DNA of 64,000 nt from Salvator merianae (taxonomy: Eukaryota; Chordata; Lepidosauria; Squamata; Teiidae), in the NCBI GenBank assembly GCA_003586115.2, contig QVOM02000090.1, positions 13,948,427 to 14,012,426 of the forward strand, in the 5' to 3' direction. Position numbers and translations under genes: made by a program. Of the stretch, positions 11,040 to 22,502 are shown piece after piece. Below the pieces are notes generated by a model, which had not been told where the DNA came from, did no database searches, and saw nothing but the letters and a program-made list of their open reading frames with translations. Position 1 is the first letter of the stretch, and every line of letters begins with the position of its first letter.

Positions 11040-11520
11040 CAGGTGGGGGGAGAGAACTACCCGGGAGCAGGGATTAGGCAGAAGAAGGCTGCAGCTCAGC
11101 AGAAGAGAGGGGGAGAGGATGGACCCCCGGCCTCTCCCTGGAAGGAGGCAGCGGCAAACCACTTCCGCCTCCACGCGGAGGAGGCCCGCAGATTCCGAGG
11201 ACCCCAGTTCCTTTCTGACTCACGGCTTCTGCTGGAAGGCTTTGCGAACGCCGGAAGGGCTGCCTGCGTTCGTGTGTGGCGGAGCTATCTAGGTCAATGT
11301 GCTGGGAGCCAGGGCATGCGGCCCGGGAGCAAGGCGCTCGTTTTGCAGAAAGAGGGCTCGGCTTCCTTGCTCGCTCCCGCGGCTGGAAGAGGATGAGGCC
11401 GACTGGGCAGAGTCCGTTTTGCTGGGAAGCGTGTCCCAAAGGCAGACTCCCGTACGAGCCCAACCTCGCAGCCGAACCCAACCTCATGATTAAAAACGAG
11501 AACATGGAGATCCCCGGCCC
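11040..11520. promoter_or_regulatory. CpG-rich intronic patch
   Basis: This is a roughly 480-bp GC-rich stretch with many CpGs inside the intron between the exons at 10405 and 13338. It contrasts with the AT-rich flanks. It includes a short hairpin word CCTCCACGCGGAGG near 11169. Overlapping ORFs on both strands reflect composition, not genes. It could be a CpG island or an alternative promoter; I see no TATA box or transcript evidence. Confidence 0.35.
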
Positions 11521-12057
11521 CTGTGCATAGCACCACATTCTGTTCGGCGTAAATTTTTCTAAGAGGTGCAGCCCTAGCAAAGAATAAAGCAACCTGATAC
11601 ATCACCTGGGCAATTTCTCCCTGTAAAACGTAAAACAGTTTCTCCTCTCCAGACATGCTGAGCTTATTGGGGAATACAGCTACGCACACTGTTTTATTCT
11701 CACAACATTTTGTCCTCAAAACAACCCTGGGAGAAAGGTTAAGGTAAGAGCCAAGGAGTTTCCATGACCGAGTGATATTCGATCTCCGAGGTTCTAGCTG
11801 AGCGTTCTAGCCGATGCACTTAAATTCAGCTCCAGTGTGGCAGGATCTGGGTCCTGAAATGTGCCACCATCAGATGATGTGCAAATCTTCCAGGGCGGTT
11901 TTGAAAAGTTGCCCCCTTTTCCCTTTGGTTTAGATGCAGCTGCAACTAGGCGTATGGACAGATAGGCATGGGGAAAGAGCCAGCTCTTCTGGTACCCGGA
12001 TTCAATTCCAGGGCCCATGAAAAAGCTTGGCTTCCTCGTCTGAGCTTGGCAGGGTTA

Positions 12058-12066
<9 letters not shown>

Positions 12067-12112
<46 letters not shown>
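12067..12112 (+). repeat. (TTA)n microsatellite
   Basis: About 15 uninterrupted TTA/ATT units inside a RIMBP2 intron. Confidence 0.95.
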
Positions 12113-12114
<2 letters not shown>

Positions 12115-13084
12115 TAAAAAGCAGGACTCAATTTTTCTGGCACAATCAAAATCTTTCTGTGTGAAGTTCACACTGTTTCCCGTTCCAGCTGGGAGCACTG
12201 AATAAACTAATTTGACAGTGTCTGGAAGGTTGGCAACGGGGGTGAAAAAAGCAGAGAAAGAGTGGGATAGTTTCCAGAATGCAGCCCAGGGCAGGTTTGC
12301 AAGGCATTTCGGTGAAAGAGATGGGGTTGTGCAGCCTTTGGCTGGAAACTTTGCTTAACCTTGCTGAACCATGGCTGGGAAATGTGTTCCAGCAAGGTCA
12401 GAGCGAGGCTTCCAGCCGGAGCCTCACCCTAAGCCCTAAGTTCTGGATATTCCAGTCTGCACACAGCTGCTGGTGCGGGTTTGGGGATGTGTAGGCCAAC
12501 CCCACGTGACTGTGCTGTGTGGTTCGTGATTGTGCAAAGAGCGGACAACAGCATTGATGTTACATCAACCACATTGGTTCATTCAACTCACAAAGAATTG
12601 GTTATTGGAGCAGACCTTATTTTGCCCCACTTAATTTGTTTGTTGGAGCAAATACCTGGGTTTTACCCCTTCCCTCTGAAGAGCATTATCGGAGTGAAAA
12701 GGTTGCTTTGAGCCATGTAAACCATGCCTGTTGTTTGTAGCCAGTTCTGGCTCCAGGGTTATTCTAACCAGGCAGAAGGAACCTCGGAACAAATCGCCAA
12801 AACTGTTCCATACACCCTCACCGTGGAGATAAACCTTTAGATAACTTGACTTCCAACCATTTAAGAATTTAAAGGTTAACTCCCACACCCCAAATACAAA
12901 CTGTTATGACGTTTCAGATAATCGGAGCATTACTAGAATTCTGGCTGGATTCTTTTGAGCCTCCAAGCATTAAGGTCTTTTGCACAGGCAGAGATCCCTA
13001 GTTTTACATATCCGATTTCTTCATGGGAATGAGTGATTGCGTAGAGCAAAAAATGGACCTGGTGCTCTTAGCAACTTCATAAAA

Positions 13085-13210
13085 GTCTCCATGCAAGGTT
13101 GTTGTTGTTGGGGGTTTTTTGGAAGTGGTTTTCCATTGTCATCTTCCTGGCGATTGAACATGGGATCTTCTGTGTGGAAAGCAGGTGCTCTTCCACTCAG
13201 CTTCCAGAAG
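13085..13210 (-). mobile_element. tRNA-type SINE fragment
   Basis: On the - strand it contains a box B-like CATGTTCAATCGCC, followed by a block meaning 'gaaaaccacttcc'. The same arrangement occurs in the SINEs at 31035, 56375 and 62105. Confidence 0.5.
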
Positions 13211-13337
13211 CACATGAGACCTTTGAAATTCTCCTGCCTGTGTGTGTCCAGCCACTTCTTACCCACTGCAGAAAAACTGCCTCCAGGTTATGACTCAGGT
13301 GTGTTGTTCTTGGTTTTGCTCTTCTCAATTTGCCCAG

Positions 13338-13542
13338 GCCAAGGTTCGTGAGCTAGAGGAGAAATGTCGGATGCAAAGTGAACAGTTTAATCTCCTCTCC
13401 AAGGAACTGGAACGTTTTCGGCAGCAAGCTGGGAAGATTGATCTCCTGAGCAGTAACTTTTTGGCCTCCTCAAATATTCCTGGCTCTCCTAGCAAACCCC
13501 TCTCCCAGTTAGTGAATGGAATTGCCACCTCCTTAAGTAAAG
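13338..13542 (+). CDS. RIMBP2: RIMBP2 exon: end of coiled coil and linker
   Basis: A 205-nt, phase 0-1 exon encodes AKVRELEEKCRMQSEQFN... through ...NGIATSLSK plus the first base of a Gly codon. It is bounded by TTTGCCCAG and AAAG|GTAAGA. The first half completes the coiled coil (FNLLSKELERFRQQ). The second half is a Ser/Pro-rich linker leading to the SH3-I region. Confidence 0.97.
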
Positions 13543-14343
13543 GTAAGATGAAGGAGCCTGGTGTCAAATTCACTCCAACCATCTTGAAAGGATTGGCTCG
13601 TCTCTAGGAAGTTTGGGAAGACAGGCTCACTCTCCTTCGACGTATCTCTCAAGCTGCATACCCCACAAAAAATTCCATCTCTGTATTAACCTGGTGGGGT
13701 GCAATGCTACCCCACCCATACTGATGAGGGTTAAAATGGTGGCCTGCCTGCACGTTGTCACCCCTAAAGATAATAGTTGTGTTTAACAGTGGCCATTGCC
13801 AGATCGAACTTTAGAAAAACAAGGTTCAAATTGATTCAAAACTATTTAATGTACTTGTCTTCGGATTAGTCAAGATTGAATGTCAAAGAGGTTTTTGAAG
13901 TTATCTCTCTAAGTCAAGTTTGTTGGGAAATTTTTCAAGATCCGACTGTCCAAAGATAAATTCTGGCCTTCAGCTACAGTTAGTCTCCACGTGTGATTCT
14001 GCAGTTGGATTCATTGCACTTCTTGAATCCATCTCGAACTCTGCCAGTCGGTAGGAATTGCTGCTCATCGGATGCGGAGGGCAATTTAATGTGTTCTCCT
14101 GAGCATTCAGAACCGTCCATAATTGATCAATCAATAATTGTATGAATTGCCTCATGAAATTGCTGTTTAAATGCTGGCAGCTAATCTGCACACTGAGGCC
14201 TTTAAATTAAATGCTCTGCTGCATAGCTGTCCTTTCCGTACACAAGCTCTTTGCTACAAGAACAGAAGCGAAACGGGGCTTGCGGTGGAGATATGTTCAG
14301 TCATCCCTCATGGTTCGTTGTTTTAGTATTGGTGAGTTTTGTA

Positions 14344-14425
14344 TAGAGATGTGCCACACTGGTTCAGGTTCAAACTGGTTCGAATGGAACAGGAGTGTTC
14401 AAAAGGTCTGAGTTTGAACCGTCTG
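14344..14425. mobile_element. Truncated hAT-like MITE
   Basis: It begins with the family end TAGAGATGTGCC and the interior ACTGGTTCAGGTTCAAACTGGTTCGAATGG, then loses similarity near 14425. No right end or duplication is seen, so it is a fragment. Confidence 0.6.
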
Positions 14426-14744
14426 CACTAGCGCGCAGGTGGCAGTTCCCTGTTCCAAGATATAATCTAGAATAACGGCCAGAGCTGAAAGGGCCCAAGT
14501 CAGTGAAGGTAAGTGAATGGCATGGTGGAGCCCAGGCTGTCACTGAACCGGTGGGACAGGCATGGAAGTCTAGCCTATTGTCCCCTCAGGAGCCAACTGC
14601 TGGCTCCATAACCAAATCTAGGCTGCTGGGAAACAGACTGGCGATCCAAAATTCAGACCCAACAGCTCAGTTCCTGGAACCCCTAAGACCTCACTGGCTG
14701 ACTTGCAAATCCACAAAGCCAACCTTGAATTGAAGCATGCATGA

Positions 14745-15030
14745 AGAGGCCTGGATGGCTTTAAGAATGGATTGGACAGATTCATGGAGGGCAGGAGTAT
14801 CAATGGCTACTAGAATGGATGCCAAGGTACCACCTCCAGGATAGAGAGACAGGCAAGATGCCTCTAAAGGCCATTTGCATGGAGTGGAGAGCAGGTGAAG
14901 GCCTTGCCTTCATCTTCTGCTTGAAATGCCCAGAAGCGATTGGTGGGCCACTGTGTGAGTTGGGATGCTGGACTAGATGGACGGCAGCCTGATCCAGCAG
15001 GATTCTCATATGTTCTTACGTTCTAAGCAA
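14745..15030 (+). mobile_element. CR1/L2-type LINE 3' fragment
   Basis: It ends with the stereotyped 'ggactagatggac...cctgatccagcaggattctcatatgttcttacgttct' tail. This is the + strand counterpart of the copies at 4245-4480 and 28065-28260. Confidence 0.75.
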
Positions 15031-15613
15031 GGAAGGGTGGGTTCCTGTGTGTGGTAGGGCACGTGGCTCCTTTGGCTTTGCAGTAGTCACCAGTCATGGT
15101 TTCAGATGACTTGGGATGTCCAGTCCGTATCCCTAGGTGAGACTCCGCCAGCATTTTTTCAGGCTCCAGCAATGCCACAGCTGACTACACAGGCCAGATG
15201 TAGGTGGCTAAGTGTGGGCAGCTGGGGCAGAGAGAGAGAAGTACTCCACTGCATTTCCTCCCACCCTCTGCAGATAGTCCTTGGAGCTGCCAATATGGAA
15301 ACAGAAAATAGCAAATGGGACCTAATTATATCTGCAGCGGAAGCAGCTGTAGCAAAGCTGAAGCATTTCATGTAGGACAGGGCTGATATCCTCAGATGAC
15401 CTCTCCAAGCTGCCTTCCGCTCCTTCCCTTTAATTCAACCTGTCTCTAGTCTGCTTTTCAAAACCTGAGTCTTGGCGCGCAGCGAAGACTCAACTAAATA
15501 TAAAAATATATAAAATATTTAAGCGAAGGGAGCTCTGTTGCCTTGGTTTCTATAATTTGTACATTCCCCTAAACTGGTCTTTGCATTTTCCAGCTGCTTA
15601 TCCTGTGATTTTT

Positions 15614-15616
<3 letters not shown>

Positions 15617-15645
<29 letters not shown>
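15617..15645 (+). repeat. (AT)n microsatellite
   Basis: About 14 AT units, ending only about 18 bp before the acceptor of the exon at 15664. It sits where a branch point would be expected, so length changes here could affect splicing (inference). Confidence 0.9.
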
Positions 15646-15663
15646 CTTCTCTTTTCTATACAG

Positions 15664-15815
15664 GCCATGAAAGCCCCTCTGGAGGCCACTGTGTGATCTC
15701 AGAGTATATCCGGCCCCTGCAGCTGTCCAGTGACAAGCCAGAACAATTGTCCATTAAGCCAACTTTCCTGTCCCGATCACAATCTGGCAGCCCAAGATGC
15801 AGATTTGAAGCAGAC
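15664..15815 (+). CDS. RIMBP2: RIMBP2 exon: linker before SH3-I
   Basis: A 152-nt, phase 1-0 exon encodes (G)HESPSGGHCVISEYIRPLQL... to ...SPRCRFEAD. It is bounded by TTCTATACAG and GAC|GTAAGT. It is a Ser/Pro-rich flexible linker with the conserved block SEYIRPLQ and the phosphorylation-like segment FLSRSQSGSPR. Confidence 0.96.
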
Positions 15816-16594
15816 GTAAGTTGGAAGCAAGTCAGTGAAGGGCGTCTACCTTGACTCTGAAGAGGTGACGAGTTCTGATAGAAGAGCTGATGACATGGAT
15901 AACGTGGTTGTGTGAACCATAAAGGTCTGGTCTCCCATGCAAGTCAACGGGGCTGCAGAGGGGAGGCTATTTCAGGATAGGAAGGCTGACAGGTATTTGG
16001 CAACAAGCCAGATGGACCAAGGACAAGATTTGGCATAAGAGAAGCTAACCGCCGCCCTATTTTTCGCTCCTGAGATCTCACTAGGCATTGAAGACTACAA
16101 TACTGATTGACTTCGAGTGATGCAATTTTGTACAGCGGTCCCTCACTATTTATAAGGATTGCCTTCTGGCTAACCACTTCTTCAGGCCTGAAGCCAGTGG
16201 GAAAGTACCAGTTACTGGCGTTGACTTGCAAACAAGCAAATCGCAGAGGTGTCCCTTATGACTTGCGCCTCGCAGATATCAAGGGATGGGGTCACCAGGT
16301 CACGAATACCTTAAACCCATGAGTTCTGAGGGATTATACAGTGTTTAACACCACACTCAATGCTCTCCACGTTAAGCATTTTGTCCAGTATCTGATGCCT
16401 GATATTATTTACTTTCCTGAGCCAGCAGGATGCTTGGCAGGATTTTGTGGGGAGAGGAGGGAATAGCATTTTGGCTTTGCAAGGCTCACGTTAAGCATCG
16501 CTGTGTCCACTTGTACATCTGCGTCCATTCTTGTGAACTTACTGATATTTAGATAATCCTACCCTGAAGAACTGATTGTTGCTTTTTCTTGCAG

Positions 16595-16671
16595 ATGGAT
16601 AATGAACAGAATTCTAATACCTCAAAGCAGAGATATTCGGGAAAAGTCCATCTTTGCATCGCCCGATATAG
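16595..16671 (+). CDS. RIMBP2: RIMBP2 exon: start of SH3-I
   Basis: A 77-nt, phase 0-2 exon encodes MDNEQNSNTSKQRYSGKVHL followed by CIARY and two bases of a Ser codon. It is bounded by TTCTTGCAG and AG|GTAACC. VHLCIARYSY is the first strand and ALYDY-equivalent of the first SH3 domain. Confidence 0.96.
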
Positions 16672-16950
16672 GTAACCCCAACACACTAATCAAGTTTTGT
16701 GACTGGGGGGGACAGCAGCAGCCTTTCTGTTTCAGGTTTTAGCAGGGCCAAAAGCAGAAAGGATGAAGATAGGTATTATGCACACATCTCCCAAGTTTAA
16801 CCACTGGTGCAAATCATTAGGGGAAAAAATGTGCAAAGTAGTGTGTGGCCAGTGGCTGGCCCAAGGTCACTCAGTTGCTTCCACGGCTAAGAGTGGCCAG
16901 CTCATGATGGACAAGGCTACCAAGGACTGCTGGTCCTAATGGCTGTATGA

Positions 16951-17242
16951 CAGAGATGTGACCAAACTGATTCAGCTTGTTTGCAGTTTGCAGCGAACTG
17001 GGTGTTTGCGTGCTTCAGATGTGAACCGAACCACCCTGCTGTTTGAAAAAAAATTGAGTTGAACCAAACCAAGGGGTGTTGCGATGAACCAAGCGAACCA
17101 AAGAGGGTTCACAGGTGTTCTAATGGTTCAAATGTAGATCAAACCACCAAGCTGTTAAAAAAAAAATCAAATTGAATTGAACCAAGGGTAGTTTGGTTTG
17201 GTTCAAAGTGAACCACTAAATTTCTGTTTGTTCACATCCCTA
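16951..17242. mobile_element. hAT-like MITE
   Basis: The ends CAGAGATGTGAC and TTCACATCCCTA are inverted copies. The flanking octamers CTGTATGA (16943-16950) and CTGCATGA (17243-17250) match at seven of eight bases. The interior is rich in GAACCAAAC words. It lies between the two SH3-I exons. Confidence 0.78.
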
Positions 17243-17416
17243 CTGCATGATTCCCTCTGACTTGATGGGCTGCTGGTCCGATCCGTTGAGGTATTTCTTA
17301 GGTTCCTGCATGAACCGGTATTGCCCTTCATCCCTTCCTCGCCACGCCCTTTGCCCTAAGATTCTCCGTTCTGGAGAGATGGTGCAGACACCTCCCTGCC
17401 CTGTGTTCTTTTGCAG

Positions 17417-17526
17417 TTACAACCCTTTTGATGGACCAAATGAAAACCCCGAAGCAGAGCTCCCCCTCACCGCAGGAAAATACCTCTATGTGTATGGAGA
17501 GATGGATGAAGATGGCTTCTACGAAG
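17417..17526 (+). CDS. RIMBP2: RIMBP2 exon: core of SH3-I
   Basis: A 110-nt, phase 2-1 exon encodes (S)[20 protein letters not shown], then [16 protein letters not shown] and one base. It is bounded by TTTTGCAG and GAAG|GTTTGT. It holds the RT loop, the ELPL core, the n-Src region and the acidic DEDGFYEG turn that precedes the conserved Trp/Gly region in RIM-BP SH3 domains. Confidence 0.97.
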
Positions 17527-18561
17527 GTTTGTTGGCTTGGATAAAGAGGTCGCTCCTTTTGAGTGAGCCTGAAATTGGGGGCCATGAGGCCTTCTTGACT
17601 CCTGTGAATAACTTGTCCTTCCCTACGAGGAGCTCAGGGTGGCATCTGGGTGCATTCTCTATTTTATCTTCACTTCTTCAACAAGAGAGAATTTGGATCA
17701 CGATCTCATGCCGAGGGCCATGGAGGCATGGGAATCGGAAGCAGCATCTTCTCCATGCATGGCCAAGAAGTAGGTTTGCAGAAGTTATGTACAGGCAGGG
17801 AAGTCCCACGAACAGCCCACAAGCCATAAACAGAGGGACATTTTGGTGTTTCTTCCTCTGTGCCACCCCAGTTTCTGTCGACTACCAATGAGAACCGAGG
17901 TTTCAGTTTTCGGACATGCCCTGCTGACCCCCCATCCCTGCCCTGTCATTTCTCCTTCACTGGTCACCGTTGGGGAGTCCTGCTGGATTAAGCCAAAGTC
18001 CATCTACTCTAGCTTGCTTTGTCCCACAGCATTCACCCTTATTTCACCAGGAAAAAACAGTAACCCTCCGACAGGCTCTGAGATTTAAAGAAATATCATC
18101 TCTGTGTGCATGGCAGTTCTTCTTAAGGACCCTTATCTATTCAAATACCCTTTCCCCCCTCCCAGTGGGCTTGTCTAAGCCAGGTGTGTGCTGCAAGGTC
18201 AGTGGAGGAGCGTGAGGGGACCACTGGGCTGCCATGCAGACTGGTGAGAGTGTGGCTTCCCCACACTCTCTACTACCCAACCTGGACATGAGGAAGCACC
18301 ATGTCTGGTTGCTACTTCACCAAGAGGTTCCTGGACTCATCCAAATTGAAAATCTCTGAAGTTGTTTCCTGTCCCCAACCCAACCCACATGGGGTGGGTA
18401 CAAATACCACACGTATCTCTCACTTCCATATAAAGTCATTCTGACTGACGGGGGTTAGATACCCAACAGGGACTAGGCTGGGAATGGCAGGTCTGGCTGT
18501 TCACACTGGTACAAATCAGACCCTTCTCGGTGTAAACTTCCCTTCTGTATTTCTCTACTAG

Positions 18562-19374
18562 GTGAACTTCTAGATGGCCAGAGAGGTCTCGTCCCTTCCA
18601 ACTTTGTGGATTTTGTGCAGGACAATGAATCTCGCCTGTCCAGCGGCTTGGGCGTCGAGCAAGACCAGAATTATATCAACCACACTGGCCACACCTTGGA
18701 AGGAAATGGTCACTCCGAGATCTGTCCACCCGGCCACTTGGAGCCTGGTGTTGTTAACGACGGTGCAGGGACCCTGGATGTCAACATAGATGAAATTGGA
18801 GAAGACATTGTGCCTTATCCCAGAAAAATTACCCTTATCAAACAGCTAGCCAAAAGTGTTATTGTGGGCTGGGATCCTCCAGTCGTGCCACTTGGGTGGG
18901 GAACCATCCATAGCTATAACGTCTTGGTAGACAAAGAAATACGCATGAGCGTCTCCCTGGGGAGCAGAACTAAAGCTCTCATAGAAAAACTCAACACTGC
19001 TGCCTGCACCTATCGGATATCGATCCAGAGCATCACCAGTAGGGGCAACTCGGACGAGCTGCAGTGTACTTTGCTAGTCGGGAAGGACGTGGTCGTGGCG
19101 CCCTCCCACTTGAAGGTGGACCACATCACGCAGATTTCTGCCGAGCTCACCTGGCTCCCCACAAACAGCAACTACAGTCACGTGATCTTCCTCAACGAAG
19201 AGGAATTCGACATTGTCAAGGCCGCCCGGTACAAGTACCAGTTTTTTAACCTGAAGCCCAACATGGGCTACAAGGTGAAGGTCCTGGCCAAGCCGCACGA
19301 AATCCCATGGCAGCTCCCCTTGGAGCAGCGGGAGAAGAAAGAAGCCTTCGTAGAATTCTCAACCTTGCCAGCAG
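18562..19374 (+). CDS. RIMBP2: RIMBP2 large exon: end of SH3-I, FNIII-1 and FNIII-2
   Basis: An 813-nt, phase 1-1 exon with 270 full codons, bounded by TCTCTACTAG and GCAG|GTTTGG. It opens with GELLDGQRGLVPSNFVDFV, the last strands of SH3-I with the ALVPSNY-type motif. A linker of about 70 residues follows (NYINHTGHTLEG..., DVNIDEIGEDIVPYP). Next is FNIII-1 (about PRKITLIKQLAKSVIVGWD to LQCTLLVG) and FNIII-2 (about APSHLKVDHITQISAELTWL to VEFSTLPA). The domains lack Cys pairs, as expected for cytoplasmic FNIII folds. The ORF reading on past 19374 is intron. Confidence 0.97.
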
Positions 19375-19846
19375 GTTTGGCATTTCTTATGGCTCTTATT
19401 TGTGGATGGTGGTGGTGTTTGGTGCGGGCGCCCCGTGCGAAACGGTGGGGTTTGCTCCCCACAAGCCACCGTGTCCTGCAGAACCGTCTTAGGCAGGTCA
19501 CACCCACCAATCGAAAGCTAGGGTGTAGGGGAAACCCAGAGGCCCCATCTACCAATGTAGATGAAGGTCATCAGATTGGGGAGGCCCGGTCCACCAGGGT
19601 GTGGCAAGCCAAGGGCCCTGCAAAGAGGAAGTGCAGACTAGGGATGAGCAGGAATGAAATTGGCACTTTCAATTCACTGTTGAAGCAAAAATCTGCCTTC
19701 CTGCCTTCGCCATCTGCCACTTCATCCATTAGAAGAGAAGTGAACCCACCGTCCCCAGATGACTTCGCCTTTCCCCTTCGACACCGGCAGCTCGAAATGG
19801 GAGACACCTCAGTACTTGTGGGCTGGGGAACAGGAAGCCGAGGGCT

Positions 19847-19870
19847 GGGGGGGGGGGAAGCGGGGGGGGT
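19847..19870 (+). repeat. Poly-G runs
   Basis: Two runs of eight to nine G separated by AAGC. This is a candidate G-quadruplex-forming stretch inside an intron. Confidence 0.6.
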
Positions 19871-20065
19871 CTTTTGTGCACCAAAAAGCTTTTTAGCTTG
19901 CTCCCTTAAGCTCATGAAATATGCATGACCTTAATAATCACAGGGATATTTTTAGGATCGGCTTCCATCCAGCAACCTGCTATTTATAACAGACTGGTTT
20001 TAATTAGAGATGTAACAAGTGCGCTATCATGATAACAGGTTTTCGGAGCCTTCAAACAGGGAGTT

Positions 20066-20210
20066 CTTTCTTTCTTTCTCTCTTTCTTTCTTTCATTCTC
20101 TCTTTTTTCCTCTCTTTCTTTCCTTCCCTCCCTCCCTCCTTTTCTTTCTTTCTTTCACTCTCTCTTTTCCTTCCGTGCCTCATTCCCTCCCTCCATCCTT
20201 TTCTTTTAAA
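20066..20210 (+). repeat. (TTTC/CCCT)n polypyrimidine tract
   Basis: About 145 bp of almost pure pyrimidine with TTTC and CCTC units. The Phe/Leu/Ser-rich and Lys/Glu/Arg-rich ORFs on the two strands here are low-complexity artefacts. The tract could adopt triplex structure. Confidence 0.85.
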
Positions 20211-20778
20211 AAAAATCACAGTTAATATGGGGGAAAAGCAGAATGACCTTACATACAATTGCACTCAGGATCGGTTTGACCATTTGTAGATTTTAAAAAC
20301 CTGCAACCCCCTCAACAGGTTTTTCAGTATGAAGGTAGGAAAATTGCCCTTGTGTGGTGTTTTAAAGGTGCCTGCATTTGGCTTGGCACTGCTTCAAGCA
20401 GCACACTGGATAAAAATATTTTTCATGCCAACATTTGTAAACTGCTTTCAGGGAAATCCCAGGTACATTAAGAATGCCATCAGGTGCCAACCTCGTGGCA
20501 AGACCAGAACACCGACCCAAGGCTCTGGCGGCATTTTGCCCTCAAAATTCCTATTACAGAGAGAGCAGGAAATCCCACACTACCGTTAATGTTCTGGCAA
20601 GCAGCCAGAAACTCTCACAAAATCATGGCCCTGGACAGAATCTTGGCAAGTCTCCTCCTATATAACACCAGATTGTATTTCCTGGAATTCGTTGCACATG
20701 CAAAAATTGTCCTACCCTTCCAGCAAAGATTCACCAAAGAACCAACAAGCAGCAACCAAGATTTGGTTTTAATCCTAG

Positions 20779-20930
20779 GTCCACCGGCTCCCCCTCAAGA
20801 TATTAGAATCCAGGCTGGACCGTCATCAGGGACGATATCAGTTTCGTGGAAGCCACCGGTTCTCACAGCTACAGGGACCTCCAATGGAGCCAACGTCACC
20901 GGCTACGGGGTTTATGCAAAAGATCAAAGG
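20779..20930 (+). CDS. RIMBP2: RIMBP2 exon: FNIII-3, first half
   Basis: A 152-nt, phase 1-0 exon encodes (G)PPAPPQDIRIQAGPSSGTIS, then VSWKPPVLTATGTSNGANVT and GYGVYAKDQR. It is bounded by TAATCCTAG and AGG|GTAGGT. PPQDIRIQ...VSWKPP is the canonical A-C strand region of a fibronectin III domain, with the conserved Trp. Confidence 0.97.
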
Positions 20931-21254
20931 GTAGGTGGAGACTCTTACACTCCTGTCTTCTTTGCTTTTTATGGAAAAGGGCTGGACTCAGCTCTGGTAG
21001 GAAATTGAAATTCCTGGGTTTTGCATGCACTGTTATTGAAGCTTGTCTTGCCTTTGTGTTCTATGGGACTTTTGACGAAACTTTAAAATAGATCCTTCAC
21101 CCCAGGGGCTCCTCTACTTTTAGGATGTAAGACCTCTTTCACCTCCAGGATTCTATCTTTCTTGTCCCATGCCATTCTGCAGCCTCGCTATCCTGCCAAG
21201 TGGAGGACACACTGTCCCCTTCTCACTGGCCTTTGCCTTCTTTTAACACTTTAG

Positions 21255-21719
21255 GTGGCCGAAGTGATCTTTCCTACGGCCGAAAACACTATCGTGGAGC
21301 TGGCCAGAATCCGGAACCTGGAAGCCAAGGAAGTTGTTGTGCGGACGCTTTCTGTCCAAGGGGAATCGGTGGATTCGCTGAGCTCCACCGTTCCACACGA
21401 CCTGCTGGTGCCTCCGAGCCCTGTCCCTCGGCCGGCTCCCAAATCGAAGCCATTACCAAGTGCCGGCATTCCAGATACCAAAGATGAACACTTGTGTCCG
21501 CACGTGAAAAGGGATGAGCCGTGGGAACAGACCCGTGGGCCATCACCCGTCCACGGACATACCTTGGAGCCCCCCAGCTTCCAGAGCTCGCTCCACGGGA
21601 GGCGATCACCTTCTCCAAACCGGATCCTCCCTCAGCCCCAAGGTGCACCTGTGCCCAGCACCGTCGCAAAAGCCATGGCGAGAGAAGCTGCTCAGAGAGT
21701 TGCAGCGGAGAGCAATCGG
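21255..21719 (+). CDS. RIMBP2: RIMBP2 exon: FNIII-3 second half and Pro-rich linker
   Basis: A 465-nt, phase 0-0 exon of 155 codons, bounded by ACACTTTAG and CGG|GTGAGA. VAEVIFPTAENTIVELARIR through TLSVQGESVDS completes FNIII-3. A Pro/Ser-rich linker follows (LLVPPSPVPRPAPKSKPLPS, then HGRRSPSPNRILPQPQGAPV), and a conserved helix AKAMAREAAQRVAAESNR. PxxP runs here could serve as intramolecular or partner SH3 ligands (inference). Confidence 0.97.
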
Positions 21720-21862
21720 GTGAGAAAAGTCAAACTTTCTGGCTCGTGGATTGGTCGGGCCACGCGCATGGGCTTGTGCTGCATGAGGCATTAACATCCA
21801 GACATCCTTAGAGACAAGTTGTTGTTTTTTTCTGACCGTGTTCCCTGTTCTTCCCTATCTAG

Positions 21863-22012
21863 CTGGAGAGGAAAAGCATCTTTTCTGAGAGGAGCAGTGC
21901 TACACATTACCCAAACTCTGACGAGGAGGAGGATGGTTACGACTCGCCGCGGGTGAAAAGGAGAGGTGCTTCAGTTGATGACTTCTTAAAAGGCTCTGAA
22001 CTGGGAAAGCAG
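21863..22012 (+). CDS. RIMBP2: RIMBP2 exon: acidic/Ser linker
   Basis: A 150-nt, phase 0-0 exon encodes LERKSIFSERSSATHYPNSD, EEEDGYDSPR and VKRRGASVDDFLKGSELGKQ. It is bounded by CCTATCTAG and CAG|GTAATT. KRRGASVDDFLKGSELG is a conserved RIMBP2 block with a basophilic-kinase-like RRGAS site. Confidence 0.97.
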
Positions 22013-22343
22013 GTAATTGGTCAACAGCCTAGAGGAAATGTGTTTAATCTGTGCTCCTTTGGATGCCGCTGAAATACATCTCCCATAGTTCCTTATCATT
22101 GGGTTAGCCGGCTAGGACTGATGGAGTTGTGGTTCAGTAACAGCTGGTGTTCTTGCTTTTGTTAAATACCATCGAATGATTGGGGCAATTCCTAGAAGGT
22201 TCTTTTGTTTTGAAGGTTCTTGCACCTGCAAGGGTGGTGCTTTGGCTTTTGGGAGCTGGGCCGTTCCCCCATTGGGTGTTAGCCTCGATTTTAAGTTTGA
22301 AAGCCCATCTTGGTCTGTTCGCTCCTCTCCCTCCCTTAAACAG

Positions 22344-22502
22344 CCCCACTATTGCCATGGGGAGGATTACCACACGGAGAGCAGCCGAGGATCGGACTTG
22401 TCTGACATCATGGAAGAAGACGAGGAAGAACTCTACTCAGAAATGCAGCTGGAAGATGGTGGGAGGAGGCGAGTCAGTGTAACTTCGCATAGCACGCTCA
22501 AG
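22344..22502 (+). CDS. RIMBP2: RIMBP2 exon: acidic linker (DIMEEDEEELYSEMQ)
   Basis: A 159-nt, phase 0-0 exon encodes PHYCHGEDYHTESSRGSDLS, DIMEEDEEELYSEMQLEDGG and RRRVSVTSHSTLK. It is bounded by CCTTAAACAG and AAG|GTAAAA. It is a strongly acidic segment followed by a basic RRR patch. It can splice in frame either to the 726-nt exon at 23747 or directly to the exon at 26331. Confidence 0.97.

Noticed and set aside
19375..19928. Continuation of the large ORF beyond the FNIII-2 exon
   Set aside because: The phase-1 donor at 19375 and the matching acceptor at 20778 restore the family sequence; the extra residues are intronic read-through.
20052..20264. 70-residue Lys/Glu/Arg-rich ORF on the - strand and Phe/Ser-rich ORFs on the + strand
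   Set aside because: These are translations of a polypyrimidine microsatellite; no splice sites or start context support a gene.
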